From positions 17,745 to 81,744 of the forward strand of contig NZ_CAKLBV010000016.1 of NCBI RefSeq assembly GCF_920984675.1: DNA of 64,000 nt, read 5' to 3'. The notes beneath the pieces were generated by a model. That model was given only the letters and a program-made list of their open reading frames with translations, was not told the DNA's origin and made no database searches. The position numbers and the translations under genes were made by a program. This DNA comes from Methylobacterium sp. Leaf118. Lineage in GTDB: Bacteria > Pseudomonadota > Alphaproteobacteria > Rhizobiales > Beijerinckiaceae. Shown here one piece after another: positions 8,963 to 16,714 of the stretch. Each line of letters starts with the position of its first letter. Positions within the stretch are counted from its first letter, which is position 1.

Positions 8963-9039
8963 GGGTTCCCGTCCGGGCGCGGGGCCGGCCTCTGTCCCCG
9001 CCCGATCCCAGCTCCGATCCGAGAAACGAGGAACACGCC

Positions 9040-9327
9040 ATGATCCGTCTCGCCGCCGCTGCCGCAGGGCTGATGCTCTGCCTCATGCCCCTGTCGGGCG
9101 AGGCCCAGGCCCAGGGCGTTCCGGGAGGCATGCAGCGCGGTGCTGCCGAGGGCAATCGCGTCGGCGGTCCGATCGGCGCCGTGGTGGGCGGCGCGGTCGG
9201 CGGCGCCGTCGGCGGCGTCAACGGGGTGCTCGGCATCGATCCGGGCCGGCGCGCCTACCGCACCCGGATGCGCTCGCAGCGCGGCTACCATCACCGTCGC
9301 CATCACCACGACCGCCGCTACCGCTGA
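9040..9327 (+). CDS. Small secreted glycine-zipper protein
   Basis: A 95-residue protein with a signal peptide (MIRLAAAAAGLMLCLMPLSG, then EAQAQG), a glycine-zipper stretch (GGPIGAVVGGAVGGAVGGVNG) at about residues 42-62 and a histidine/arginine-rich tail (YHHRRHHHDRRYR). Glycine zippers of this sort insert into or associate with membranes; the tail could bind metal or anionic polymers, which is inference. The ATG at 9040 is preceded by GAGGAA. An EcfG-type promoter match upstream suggests general-stress control. Confidence 0.75.
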   Translation: MIRLAAAAAGLMLCLMPLSGEAQAQGVPGGMQRGAAEGNRVGGPIGAVVGGAVGGAVGGVNGVLGIDPGRRAYRTRMRSQRGYHHRRHHHDRRYR

Positions 9328-9411
9328 GGCGAAGGGGCGGAGGGCGTCGAAGCGCTCCGCCCGCCACGCCGGGAGGGCGCCGCGCGGGCGCCCGGCCTCT
9401 CAGGAGACCCG

Positions 9412-10383
9412 TCACGCCCGCGGCCGCGCCCACCTCCGCGCGATCCGGTCCTCGCCGATGAGCACGAGGCCGGAGGCCACGATGATCAGGGCGCCGAGGA
9501 GCGTCCAGGGGCTCGGCACGTCGCCGAACAGCCAGGCGCCGAGCAGCATCGACCACAGGATCTGCGTGTAGATCAGCGGCGCGAGCAGGCTCGCGGGCGC
9601 CCGGGCATGGGCCAGCACGAGGAGAAAGTGCCCGGCCGTGCCGAACAGCCCGACCGCGACCAGCATGGCCCAGACCGCGGCCGAGGCAGGCGCCGTCCAG
9701 ATCCAGGGCAGGAACGGGCCCATCACGGCCAAACCGGCGAGCCCCGTGTAGAACACCGTCGTGGCCGAGGAATCGGTGGCCGCGAGCTTGCGCGTCACGA
9801 TCAGGTAGAGCGCGTAGCAGAGCATGTTGCCGAGGCTGAACAGCATCGCCGGCTGGGCCGCGAGCGCGCCGGGCCGCACGATCACGAGCACGCCGAGAAA
9901 CCCCGTCGCCACCGCCGCGAGCCGCAGGCGCGACGACCATTCCCCGAGGAGCGGCCCGGCCAGCAGCGCCACCGCCAGCGGCGCCGCAAACTGGATCGAG
10001 ACCGTCTCGGCGAGCTGAAGCGAGCGCAGGGCGAGAAAGTTGCAGGCGGTGGAGCCGAACAGCAGCAGCGAGCGCAGCACCTGCAGGGGGAGGCGGCGCG
10101 TCTGCGCCACGCCGGGCCGGGTCACCGGGTTGAGGACGGCCGTGACCAGCGCGACGTTGACCGCGTAGCGCATGAAGGTCGTCAGAAGCGGGTCGACGCC
10201 CTCCGCCGCGAGCCGCTTGCCCGTGGCGTCGAGGCTCGCGAAGAAGACCGGCGCGGCGCACATCAGGGCGATGCCGACGAGCCGGCGCGGATCACGGCGC
10301 GGCGCCGGGGTCGCTCCTTGGGCCAGGTTCGCCCCTTGGGCCAGGTTCGCTCCTTGGGCCCGGGCGTCGTGGTCCGCAGGCAC
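9412..10383 (-). CDS. EamA/DMT-family transporter
   Basis: A 323-residue inner-membrane protein with ten hydrophobic segments arranged as two EamA repeats, for example LVGIALMCAAPVFFASLDATGKRL in the first and FSLGNMLCYALYLIVTRKLAA in the second. DMT-family proteins export metabolites or amino acids; the substrate cannot be read from sequence. The first 30 residues contain the repeat AQGANLAQGANLAQGA, encoded by an 18-bp tandem repeat, and lie before the first helix. A later start is possible. It ends 84 bases from the convergent glycine-zipper gene. Confidence 0.85.
   Translation of the reverse strand: MPADHDARAQGANLAQGANLAQGATPAPRRDPRRLVGIALMCAAPVFFASLDATGKRLAAEGVDPLLTTFMRYAVNVALVTAVLNPVTRPGVAQTRRLPLQVLRSLLLFGSTACNFLALRSLQLAETVSIQFAAPLAVALLAGPLLGEWSSRLRLAAVATGFLGVLVIVRPGALAAQPAMLFSLGNMLCYALYLIVTRKLAATDSSATTVFYTGLAGLAVMGPFLPWIWTAPASAAVWAMLVAVGLFGTAGHFLLVLAHARAPASLLAPLIYTQILWSMLLGAWLFGDVPSPWTLLGALIIVASGLVLIGEDRIARRWARPRA
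10313..10360. repeat. 18-bp tandem repeat at the 5' end of the EamA gene
   Basis: Units at 10313-10330 and 10331-10348 differ at one base (GCTCC versus GCCCC at their starts), and a 12-base partial unit follows at 10349-10360. It encodes a six-residue repeat (AQGANL) in the transporter's N-terminus. Confidence 0.85.
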
Positions 10384-10565
10384 CGGTCAGGCTCCTCTCG
10401 CGGTGAGGGCTCCGGCGCCGTCGGTGCGAATCGTCCCGGAGACCGGATCCAGCATGCGTTCCTAAGATCCTGCGCCGCATCGGCTTTTTGCGAGAGCCGG
10501 GGCCCGTCCCTCGGGCCGATCCTATAGACCAGGGCGGGGGCCGACGCATCCCGCGCCGAGGCGCC

Positions 10566-11573
10566 TCAGAATTCCACGCCGAACTTCACCCGCACGGCGT
10601 GCCGCTCGTAGTGCCGGAGGTCGAACGCCCGGCGCGGGTCGGCAAGTTCGCGGTCGTGGCCGGCGATCTGCGCGGCGTAGGCGAGGATCAGATAGGCCCC
10701 GCGGGGCAGCGTCCGGTAGAGCGTCGGCCCGAGGGTGAGGGCGCGACCGCGGAAGCGGTTGAGGAAGAGGCCGTCATAGGTGCGGCTGTAGCGCAGCTCC
10801 GGTCCGACGAAGGTGTCCTCGGCGACCCGGGCCGCGAGAGCGTGCGACCACAGGAGGAGCGAGGATCGCTCGGCCGCGCCGCGCCCGCGCAGGCGCCCGT
10901 CCGACGGGTCGATGCTGAGATTGGTGCCGTACCACAGCCGGTCGGGCACCAGCCGGACATCGGCCTCGATCACGCTCTCCATGTCGAAGAGATCGGCGCC
11001 CCGTCCCTCGGTCGCCAGCACGCGGCGGTAGCTCGGCCGGATCTCCAGGGCGAGGCCGAGCGGCTGGGCGTTCGAGCCGTGCAGGAACTGGTACTTCAGC
11101 TCGAGCGAGGCACCGTCGAAGGTGCCGTAATCCTTGTCCGGCAGGCCCTCGACGGCCCGCACCCGGCGCAGATCCGCGAACACGCTGGTCTCGATGCTGA
11201 ACCCGTCGGCCGGATCGTATTGATAGGTCAGGCGGGTGTTGGCGGCCGAAAAGCCCGAGCGCCCCGGCCCCGCCCGGCGCTTGCCGGCCCGGATCGTCGT
11301 ATCGGTCAGGACTTCCTGCTCGCCCCGCTTGCCGGCCTCGGCCCCTTCGGTGAAGCCGAACAGGTTCTCGGTGTCGACCTCGTCGTCCGCGCCCTCGGTC
11401 CGCTCGCCCGTCGTCTTGTCCCCTTGCTCACCCCCATGCCCGCCCCCTTGCTCGTCCTTCTGCCCCGCCCTCTGCCCGGCATCCGACGCGGGCCCGGCCG
11501 CGCCGACGGGGGTGGCGCTCAGGACGAGCACCGCGAGGAGGAGGAGGACGGGGAGGCGAAGAGGGGGCGCCAT
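10566..11573 (-). CDS. Probable outer-membrane beta-barrel protein, unknown function
   Basis: A 335-residue protein starting MAPPLRLPVLLLLAVLVLSA with a signal peptide ending near VGAAG. A low-complexity glutamine/glycine/glutamate-rich linker follows (about residues 27-65), and then alternating aromatic and polar residues typical of beta-strands. The last residue is phenylalanine (VRVKFGVEF), the usual barrel C-terminal signal. Short patterns such as LTYQYDPADGFSIETSVFAD suggest transmembrane strands. I do not recognise a named family. Start at 11573 was chosen for the signal peptide; ATG 11615 would add 14 residues before it. Confidence 0.7.
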   Translation of the reverse strand: MAPPLRLPVLLLLAVLVLSATPVGAAGPASDAGQRAGQKDEQGGGHGGEQGDKTTGERTEGADDEVDTENLFGFTEGAEAGKRGEQEVLTDTTIRAGKRRAGPGRSGFSAANTRLTYQYDPADGFSIETSVFADLRRVRAVEGLPDKDYGTFDGASLELKYQFLHGSNAQPLGLALEIRPSYRRVLATEGRGADLFDMESVIEADVRLVPDRLWYGTNLSIDPSDGRLRGRGAAERSSLLLWSHALAARVAEDTFVGPELRYSRTYDGLFLNRFRGRALTLGPTLYRTLPRGAYLILAYAAQIAGHDRELADPRRAFDLRHYERHAVRVKFGVEF

Positions 11574-11723
11574 CGGGTTGCCGGAGGAGCGATCCGCAGC
11601 CTCATGGTCTGCCACGCAAGCCGCTCCGAGACTGCGGCCCGGGCGTCACGCTGGCCAGAATTCCCCGGATCTTGGGGGCAAATCCTCCCGCCGCTCCTCC
11701 CGTCCTGCCGGGGCGGGCTTCGA

Positions 11724-12863
11724 TCAGGCCGCCGCGACGAGGTCCGGCGCGAGGTCTCTCAGCGCCGCGGCGAGCGCGTCGACCTGGGCCTCGTCGTGCG
11801 CCGCCGAGAAGGCGACCCGCAGGCGCGCGGTGCCGGGGGCGACGGTCGGCGGGCGGATCGCCACGACGAGGAAGCCGCGGGCCTCGAGGGCGGCCGAGAG
11901 GGCGAGCGCCGCCTCGGCCGCGCCGACCAGGACCGGCACGATCGGGCTCTGCGCCGCAGGCAGGCCGAGGCGCTCGGTGAAGCGGCGGGCGAGGGCCAGG
12001 GGCCGGGCGGCCCAGTCCGGTTCCGTCTCGACGATGGTGAGGGCGGCGAGCGCCGCCGCCGCCGAGGCCGGCGGCAGGCCGGTGGTGTAGACGAGGCTGC
12101 GGGCCCGGCTCGTCAGGAGGTCGATCACGGGCCGCGCGGCGCAGAGATAGCCGCCATAGGAGCCCAAGGTCTTGGACAGGGTGCCCATTTCCAGGGGGGC
12201 CCGGGCGCCGGGCTCGACCACGCCGAGGCCGTGCGCGTCGTCGACCAGGGTCCAGGCGTCGAACTCCGCGGCCAGGGCCAGGATTTCGGCGAGCGGCGCC
12301 CGGTCGCCGTCCATGCTGAAGATCCGCTCGGTGAGGATCAGGACGTGCCGGGCCGCGCCGCGACGGGCGCGCAGCGCCGCGCGCAACGCCTCGAGCCCAT
12401 TGTGGGGGAAGCGCTGCACCTCGGCCCCCGACAGGCGCGCGCCCGCAAACAGGCAGGAATGGCCCAGTTCGTCGATCAGGATCAGGTCGCCCGGCCCGAC
12501 CAGCGCCGGGACGATGCCGAGATTGGCGAGGTAGCCGGAGCCGAACACAAGGGCGGCCTCCTTGCCCTTGTGCCGGGCGAGCCGCTCCTCAAGGGCGACG
12601 AGCGGCGGCGCGTTGCCGGTGACGAGCCGCGACGCGCCGGTCCCGGCGCCGTAGCGGGCGAGGGCCTCCGTGGCGGCGGCGATCACCCGCGGATCGTGGG
12701 CGAGTCCGAGATAGTCGTTGCAGGAGAACGAGACGAGGCTGCGCCCCTCACGCTCGGCGCGGGCGCCGGGTCCGCGGGCGGTGGTCACGAGGCGCCGTCG
12801 CAGGGCGGCGGCGTCCAGGTCGGCGAGTTTGTCGCGCGCGAAGGCGTCGAGGCTGTCGGACAT
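11724..12863 (-). CDS. bioF: 8-amino-7-oxononanoate synthase
   Basis: PLP enzyme of the alpha-oxoamine synthase family, 379 residues. It joins pimeloyl-ACP or pimeloyl-CoA to L-alanine, the first committed step of biotin ring assembly. Visible motifs are FSCNDYLGLAHDP, GTGASRLVTGN, the DELGHSC segment, DDAHGLGV and the PLP lysine in GTLSKTLGSYGGYLCA at about residue 229. Glycine C-acetyltransferase and 5-aminolevulinate synthase are paralogues, but the short N-terminus and the YLGLAHDP and SRLVTGN pattern favour BioF. No other biotin gene is in the window. Confidence 0.87.
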   Translation of the reverse strand: MSDSLDAFARDKLADLDAAALRRRLVTTARGPGARAEREGRSLVSFSCNDYLGLAHDPRVIAAATEALARYGAGTGASRLVTGNAPPLVALEERLARHKGKEAALVFGSGYLANLGIVPALVGPGDLILIDELGHSCLFAGARLSGAEVQRFPHNGLEALRAALRARRGAARHVLILTERIFSMDGDRAPLAEILALAAEFDAWTLVDDAHGLGVVEPGARAPLEMGTLSKTLGSYGGYLCAARPVIDLLTSRARSLVYTTGLPPASAAAALAALTIVETEPDWAARPLALARRFTERLGLPAAQSPIVPVLVGAAEAALALSAALEARGFLVVAIRPPTVAPGTARLRVAFSAAHDEAQVDALAAALRDLAPDLVAAA

Positions 12864-12919
12864 GGCGCCTCACAGCGTCGCCGCGGGCCCGTTGTCAAGC
12901 GGCGCGAGACCCGGGGCGC

Positions 12920-13723
12920 TCACGGCGCGCCGGAGGTCCGGAACCCGTGGCGGGACAGGATCGCGCGGCCCTCGGGCGACAGGATGAACAGGGCCAGCCG
13001 GTAGGCCGCCTCGGAGGACCCGTTCATGACCGTGAGACCGTAATCGGCGCCGACGGCCAGGGCCTCCGGCAGGTCCACGACCCCGGCCCCCTCGACCTCG
13101 CGCGCCGCGGCGCGGGCGTTCGTGCAGTAGGTCAGGAACAGATCCGCCTCGCCCCGCTCGACGAGGCTGCCATAGACGCTCCGGCCTGTGGGCGGCTTCG
13201 GGCTCGCGGCCCCACCGGTGAGTGGAAGGGCCTTGCCCGCGAGGGCCGCGAAGCTGCCCGCCCGCACGGCCTCGGCCTTGCCGAAGGCCTCCCAGGCGTA
13301 GTCGCCGGAGGGATCGGCCTTCGGCGTCGCGGTGCCGAGCTTGATCTGCGGATCGAGCATCCGGTCGAGGAGGGTCGCGGTGGTCACCGCGAGGCCGGGC
13401 CGGACCAGCGCGCAGAGCTGGTTGCGCGCGAACAGGACGACGGGACCGCTGCGCTTGGCCTGCGCGAGGGCGCGGGGATGCTCCATGTTGGCCGAGGCGA
13501 ACACCTCGGCCTTCGTTCCCCCCGCAATCGCGTCGCGCAGGAGGCCGGACGGGCCGAAGGTCGTCGTGACGGCGGCGCCCTCGGCCGCCTCGAAGGCGCG
13601 CGCCACCTCGGTCAGGGGATCGCGCAAGCTTCCCGCCGCATGCAGGAGAACCGCCTCCGCGGCGTGGCCGGAGGCGGGGAGCAGGGCCAGGAGGCTCATC
13701 GCGGCGGCGAGAAGCCGTCGCAT
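12920..13723 (-). CDS. ModA-like molybdate/oxyanion substrate-binding protein
   Basis: A 267-residue periplasmic-binding protein with a signal peptide (MRRLLAAAMSLLALLPASGHA). LLHAAGSLRDPLTEVARAFEA, FGPSGLLRDAI and ADPSGDYAWEAF match the ModA-type oxyanion pocket with its serine and aspartate or glycine contacts. It lacks adjacent ModB and ModC genes. The start codon overlaps the stop of the gene before it as TGATG, so it is the third member of a tightly coupled unit (14387 to 12920) divergent from a ModE-like regulator. Tungstate or another oxyanion is possible; a sensory rather than transport role is inference. Confidence 0.8.
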   Translation of the reverse strand: MRRLLAAAMSLLALLPASGHAAEAVLLHAAGSLRDPLTEVARAFEAAEGAAVTTTFGPSGLLRDAIAGGTKAEVFASANMEHPRALAQAKRSGPVVLFARNQLCALVRPGLAVTTATLLDRMLDPQIKLGTATPKADPSGDYAWEAFGKAEAVRAGSFAALAGKALPLTGGAASPKPPTGRSVYGSLVERGEADLFLTYCTNARAAAREVEGAGVVDLPEALAVGADYGLTVMNGSSEAAYRLALFILSPEGRAILSRHGFRTSGAP

Positions 13724-14061
13724 CAGGTCCCGGCCTCGGGGAGAGGGCGTTTCCGTTTCGCCCCGGTTCGCGCCCGGCGCGCCCGGGCGAGGAGGATCGC
13801 GGTCTGGACCGCCGCCCGCTTCAGCACGGAATTGGTCCCGGGATTGGCCGTGATCTGGCTCGCCCAGTGATGCCCGGCGACCGCCGCGGCGAGATCGACC
13901 GTGTAGCCCTCCGTGATCGGATGCGCCGTGGTCCGAGGCTCGGCGAGGTACTGCTCGACGGCCGCGTCCACCTGCTCGTCGGTAAGCGCCTTGGCTTTGA
14001 AGAGATCGCTGACGGTCGGAGGCTCAGCCATCCCGCAAGACTCCGATCGCTTCGCTGACAT
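13723..14061 (-). CDS. Hypothetical 112-residue protein in the ModA unit
   Basis: No recognised family. The sequence contains VSDLFKAKALTDEQVDAAVEQYLAEP, a small acidic helical region, then ITEGYTVDLAAAVAGHHWASQI and a basic C-terminus (ARRARTGAKRKRP). I chose the ATG at 14061 because it overlaps the upstream stop as TGATG; an ATG at 14031 (MAEPPTVSD) is the alternative. Its own stop overlaps the modA-like start in the same way. The basic tail could bind nucleic acid, which is inference. Confidence 0.65.
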   Translation of the reverse strand: MSAKRSESCGMAEPPTVSDLFKAKALTDEQVDAAVEQYLAEPRTTAHPITEGYTVDLAAAVAGHHWASQITANPGTNSVLKRAAVQTAILLARARRARTGAKRKRPLPEAGT

Positions 14062-14387
14062 CAGGCATGACGGGGGTGTTCGAAGGACCGGTCGTCGCGG
14101 CGTCCGGCCGGCCCGGCGGCGAGACGCTTCTCGACCCGCGCCACCTGCATCGGGTACCAGCGCCGCCCCCGCGCCGAGGGCACGCCCCGGGCGTTGAGGG
14201 CATTGGCCACCTGCTCCAGCGTCAGCGCGCCGGCGGCGCGAATCTCGTTCAGGATCGGCGCGACCGCCTTCGCCCGTTCCCGGCTTCGCTGGGCCCGTGG
14301 CCCCTCGCTCCGGCTCTCGACGGGCGGACGCGGCCGGAGATTCCCGGCCTGGAGGGCGGTCGTGTCGAGGTCAGAGGGCATCGGCAA
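14061..14387 (-). CDS. Small protein with a recombinase-like DNA-binding domain
   Basis: A 108-residue protein with a basic middle (RAQRSRERAKAV) followed by APILNEIRAAGALTLEQVAN, ALNARGVPSARGRRWYPMQV and ARVEKRL. That pattern closely resembles the Recombinase-type winged domain of large serine recombinases (ALNARGIPTARGGKW, then xxVxRxL), but the catalytic serine domain is absent. It may be a recombinase-derived DNA-binding protein. It is the first gene of the three-gene overlapping unit ending in the modA-like gene, directly divergent from the ModE-like regulator. The start may be 14387 or 14381. Confidence 0.65.
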   Translation of the reverse strand: MPMPSDLDTTALQAGNLRPRPPVESRSEGPRAQRSRERAKAVAPILNEIRAAGALTLEQVANALNARGVPSARGRRWYPMQVARVEKRLAAGPAGRRDDRSFEHPRHA

Positions 14388-14470
14388 GGGGAGGGACTGC
14401 CTTTCCGCAACGATGCGTGGGGGCGTCGTTCACCGAGCCACGACACGTCCCGGACTTTCAGGGTATTTGG

Positions 14471-14483
14471 TTGTCTATGACAA
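14471..14483. promoter_or_regulatory. Palindromic operator candidate between the ModA unit and the ModE-like gene
   Basis: TTGTC-TAT-GACAA is a perfect inverted repeat with five-base half-sites, 16 bases upstream of the ModE-like ATG at 14500. It sits in an AT-rich patch in otherwise GC-rich DNA and overlaps the probable promoter and leader. It is not an obvious copy of the Escherichia coli ModE box. Its place between divergent genes, one a regulator, makes it an autoregulatory site candidate. Confidence 0.45.
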
Positions 14484-14499
14484 TTGGAGCCCCATCAAT

Positions 14500-15543
14500 A
14501 TGAATGCGACTTCCGATAAGCCGCCCGTCGCCGTGGCGTTCAAGCTCGGCGGGACGGTCTGGGTCGGTTCGAAGCCGCTCGAAGTGCTCGACCTGATGAC
14601 CGTGTTCGAGGCGATCGCCCGGACGGGGTCGATCAAGGGCTTTGCCGACACCCTCGGCCTGTCCTACCGCGCGGCCTGGGCCCGGGTGCAGGCCTGCGAG
14701 ACGGCCCTGGGCCAGCCGCTCGTGCGCAAGACCCGCGGCCAGGGCTCGGAACTCACGGCATTCGGATCCGCCCTGGCGGAGGCGTTTTCCGCCGCGGCCT
14801 CGGAGCTGGAACCGGGCCTCGTGCGCGAGACCCGCGCCATCGAGCACCGCCTGCGGCGCCTGCTCACCGGGCGAGGGGGGACGCTGGCCCTGGCGGCCAG
14901 CCACGACCCGCTGCTGGTCGAGGTCCTGCGCGAGATCCCGGCCGACCACGGCGGGGTCGCGCTGTCGGTGATGGGCAGCAGCGCGGCGGTGCAGCTCCTC
15001 CTCGACGGCGGGGTCGATGCGGCCGGCTTCCATTGCGGCGCGCTGGCCCCCGAGCGGGCCGAGGCGCCCTTCTCCGGCGTCAGCCTGAGTGCCGGGCTCG
15101 TCCCGCACCCGCTGTTCGAGCGCGAGCAGGGCCTGCTGCTCGCCTCCGGCAATCCCCTCGGCATCCGCACCCTCGCCGATCTGACGGCGCCGGGCGTGCG
15201 CTACGTCAACCGCCAGCGGGGCTCGGGCACGCGCAGCTGGTTCGACCGCATGCTGGCGGAGGCGGGGCTCGCCCCCGGGGCGATCCACGGCTACGGGGTC
15301 GAGGAATTCACCCATCAGGCGGTCGCGGCCATGATCGCCTGCGGGGCGGCCGATGCCGGGCTCGGAGCACGGGCGGCGGCCGACCGGCTCGGCCTCGATT
15401 TCCTGTCGGTCGGCTGGGAAACCTACTATCTCGCCGCGAGCCGCTCGCTTGCCGTGCCCGTGCTCGACGCGCTGATCGAGGCCGTCCGGGCCGGCGCGGC
15501 CCGCACGCCCGGTTATCGCCCCGCGCAGGCGGCGGCGGGCTGA
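14500..15543 (+). CDS. ModE/LysR-type regulator with a periplasmic-binding-like effector domain
   Basis: A 347-residue cytoplasmic transcription factor. Residues about 28-95 form a ModE-like winged helix (LMTVFEAIARTGSIKGFADTLGLSYRAAWARVQ, then LVRKTRGQGSELTAFG). Residues about 125-340 form a substrate-binding-protein-like fold (LALAASHDPLLVEVLREIP, GFHCGALAP, RYVNRQRGSGTRSWFDRML) seen in regulators that bind a molybdate-type or other small ligand. I chose the ATG at 14500 (MNATSDKPP), with GGAG ten bases before; the frame is open upstream but lacks a better start. It is divergent from the three-gene ModA unit and probably controls it. Confidence 0.83.
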   Translation: MNATSDKPPVAVAFKLGGTVWVGSKPLEVLDLMTVFEAIARTGSIKGFADTLGLSYRAAWARVQACETALGQPLVRKTRGQGSELTAFGSALAEAFSAAASELEPGLVRETRAIEHRLRRLLTGRGGTLALAASHDPLLVEVLREIPADHGGVALSVMGSSAAVQLLLDGGVDAAGFHCGALAPERAEAPFSGVSLSAGLVPHPLFEREQGLLLASGNPLGIRTLADLTAPGVRYVNRQRGSGTRSWFDRMLAEAGLAPGAIHGYGVEEFTHQAVAAMIACGAADAGLGARAAADRLGLDFLSVGWETYYLAASRSLAVPVLDALIEAVRAGAARTPGYRPAQAAAG

Positions 15544-15637
15544 GCCCGGTTCCATGCGGCCTGCCCCCGGGCGCCGAGGGCCGGCCGGGCGCGGTGACGC
15601 ATCGCGGCGGCCCCGCCCCCGCCCCATCTCCGAGGCC

Positions 15638-16264
15638 ATGCCCGACGCCTTCGACGCCACGGCCGCCCGCCTGCGCGCCTGCCGGATCTGCCGCGACGCG
15701 CCCCGCCACGGGCCGCCGCTGCCGCACGAGCCGCGGCCCATCGTGCAGGGCCGCGCCACCGCCCGGCTCCTGATCGCGAGCCAGGCCCCGGGCAACCGGG
15801 CCCACCGCAGCGGCGTGCCCTTCAGCGACCCGTCGGGCCAGCGCCTGCGGGCATGGCTCGGCCTGTCCGAGGCGGCGTTCTACGATCCCGGCATGGTCGC
15901 GATCCTGCCGATGGGCGCCTGCTTTCCGGGCCTCGACGCCAAGGGCGGCGACCGGCCGCCGCGGCGGGAATGCGCGCCCGCATGGCGGGCCGCCCTCCTC
16001 GCCGGGCTGCCACGCCTCGACCTGATCCTGGTGATCGGCCAATACGCCCAGGTCTGGCATCTGCCGCCGGACGCGCGCGTGGGCGGCCTGACCGGAACGG
16101 TCGCGCGCTGGCGGACGATCCTGGAGGGGTCGTCCCGGCCCCGGGTGCTGCCGCTGCCCCATCCCTCCTGGCGCAACAACGGCTGGCTGCGCAAAAACCC
16201 CTGGTTCGAGGCGGAGCTGCTGCCGGTGCTGCAAGCCGAGGTCGCGGGCGCGTTGGCCTCATGA
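15638..16264 (+). CDS. Uracil-DNA glycosylase family protein (Fe-S type, family 4/5-like)
   Basis: A 208-residue protein of the uracil-DNA glycosylase superfamily. LLIASQAPGNRAHRSGVPFSD matches motif A, and PLPHPSWRNNGWLRKNPW contains the HPS-type motif of the second catalytic loop. Four cysteines arranged as CRIC near the N-terminus and GACFPG plus RRECAPAW further on (CxxC, long gap, C, 16 residues, C) fit the [4Fe-4S] site of family 4 enzymes. Base excision of uracil from DNA is the likely role, but the altered motif A (SQAPG for GEAPG) leaves specificity open. Start at 15638 was chosen by domain position. Confidence 0.8.
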   Translation: MPDAFDATAARLRACRICRDAPRHGPPLPHEPRPIVQGRATARLLIASQAPGNRAHRSGVPFSDPSGQRLRAWLGLSEAAFYDPGMVAILPMGACFPGLDAKGGDRPPRRECAPAWRAALLAGLPRLDLILVIGQYAQVWHLPPDARVGGLTGTVARWRTILEGSSRPRVLPLPHPSWRNNGWLRKNPWFEAELLPVLQAEVAGALAS

Positions 16265-16286
16265 TGAGACGGCTCTTTCGTGCCGA

Positions 16287-16640
16287 CTATCCCGAGACGG
16301 CGTCGGTACTGACCTCGACCTTATCGATGACGGCCGCCCCATCTTCGGCGAAGTGCCCGAAGGCGTGGAAGGGGTACGAATCCGCCATCGAGAGGGCCCT
16401 CGGACTGCGGCCGTAGTTGAGCTTGACGTAGACGCTGCCGACGGCCTCGAACCCCGAGGCATCGGTGGTCTCGAAGATGCCTTCCGGTGTCGGCTCGACG
16501 CTCTGAACCTCCGTTCGCGCCGACAGATCGTCGAGACGCTGCCAGCCGGCCGAGGCCGTGATGTCGAAGGCCTGGATCGCCTGAACGATCCGATCGATCT
16601 TTTCCGTTTCGCGAACAGGGTGGAGTTGTTCTTCGACCAT
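16287..16640 (-). CDS. Hypothetical 117-residue protein paired with the FRG-domain gene
   Basis: An acidic soluble protein beginning MVEEQLHPVRETEKIDRIVQ and containing the beta-rich segments AVGSVYVKLNYGRSPRALSM and SYPFHAFGHFAEDG. No signal peptide or membrane helix. I do not recognise the family. It lies 74 bases downstream of the FRG-domain gene on the same strand and is less GC-biased than its neighbours, so the two may form one acquired module. A role as partner or immunity protein is speculation. Confidence 0.65.
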   Translation of the reverse strand: MVEEQLHPVRETEKIDRIVQAIQAFDITASAGWQRLDDLSARTEVQSVEPTPEGIFETTDASGFEAVGSVYVKLNYGRSPRALSMADSYPFHAFGHFAEDGAAVIDKVEVSTDAVSG

Positions 16641-16714
16641 GGGCGCCTGACCTTAAACTCTCTCAACGGACCCAGAGGAACCGGGGGCGCCGAACCGGCC
16701 CCCGTTCGCGCCGC

